From positions 33,222-97,221 of the forward strand of contig LJCW01000098.1 in NCBI GenBank assembly GCA_001298555.1: a stretch of 64,000 bases of DNA, read 5' to 3'. A program made the translations under genes and the position numbers. Source of the DNA: Actinobacteria bacterium OV450. GTDB lineage: Bacteria; Actinomycetota; Actinomycetes; Streptomycetales; Streptomycetaceae. This document shows, one piece after another, positions 63,750-64,000 of this stretch (the stretch's first letter is position 1; each line of letters begins with the position of its first letter). The notes below the pieces were generated by a model. That model was not told where the DNA came from. It made no database searches and worked only from the letters and a program-made list of their open reading frames with translations.

Positions 63750-63888
63750 TCAGGCGGGGGCGCGGGTCCGGCGGGACCTGCGCACCGCGATCACGCCGAG
63801 CGCGGAGACCGCCAGCGCGCCGGCCGCGACCCCGGCGGCCGGCGCCACCGGGGGACCGGCGGGGGCAGCGGCCGCGGCCGCGTAGCCG
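63750..63888 (-). CDS. Partial C-terminus of a membrane-anchored secreted protein
   Basis: The minus-strand frame ends at the TGA covering 63752-63750 and reads PAAGVAAGALAVSALGVIAV followed by RRSRRTRAPA, a C-terminal membrane anchor with a basic tail like that of surface proteins. Upstream it runs into homopolymeric C from 63889, so the rest cannot be read. No sortase motif is visible in the readable part. Confidence 0.5.

Positions 63889-64000
<112 letters not shown>

Overview
The window is a very GC-rich, gene-dense stretch of an actinomycete chromosome, almost certainly Streptomyces. The evidence is the sporulation regulator WhiA, an RbpA-type RNA polymerase-binding protein, an OpcA assembly factor for glucose-6-phosphate dehydrogenase, the long actinobacterial transaldolase, an LAETG-anchored surface protein, frequent GTG/TTG starts and extreme third-position GC. 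From memory, gene order matches the core-chromosome segment running from the cobalamin-type aminotransferase and LAETG protein to uvrC in Streptomyces coelicolor. I see no prophage, insertion sequence, CRISPR array, tRNA or rRNA.

Layout. 0-5.3 kb: end of a CobC-like aminotransferase, a CapA-type metallophosphatase, an LAETG-anchored protein, an amidohydrolase and a divergent class V aminotransferase. 5.3-5.8 kb: a degenerate GC-rich repeat block. 5.8-12.7 kb (minus strand): a DsbA/FrnE-like oxidoreductase, a GNAT acetyltransferase, a class B penicillin-binding protein, a membrane protein with a NarL-type two-component system, and an IclR regulator divergent from an aldehyde dehydrogenase with a perfect palindrome between them. 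14.5-22.8 kb: a double-TerD protein, a Tat-exported PhoX-like protein, a secreted nuclease and several small unknowns. 22.9-27.8 kb: dapD, an MFS exporter divergent from an HxlR regulator fused to a peroxiredoxin domain, and a DUF3616-like secreted protein. 28-34.6 kb: a complete suf operon (sufR-B-D-Rieske ferredoxin-C-S-U-T) with a SufR-type operator on its promoter and a strong terminator at its end. 34.8-41.5 kb: an ABC exporter, an unknown protein and heme A genes ctaA and ctaB. 41.8-54.4 kb: central carbon metabolism (tkt-tal-zwf-opcA-pgl, then pgi, rbpA, secG, tpiA, pgk and gap on the other strand). 54.7-57.6 kb: a large secreted M14 carboxypeptidase. 57.8-62.9 kb: the overlapping uvrC-rapZ-yvcK-whiA operon. 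62.9-64 kb: a LysR remnant, a partial membrane-anchored protein and long C homopolymers that look like sequence-quality failure at a contig end.

The core genes cooperate in three groups. The suf operon builds Fe-S clusters under SufR. ctaA/ctaB make heme A for cytochrome oxidase. The pentose-phosphate operon and the glycolytic genes supply NADPH, pentoses and triose flux. The accessory interest lies in the HxlR-peroxiredoxin fusion with its divergent exporter, a small duplication that inserted a translationally coupled 31-codon frame between two ABC transporter genes, and a recurring pattern of short direct duplications at the 3' ends of genes.
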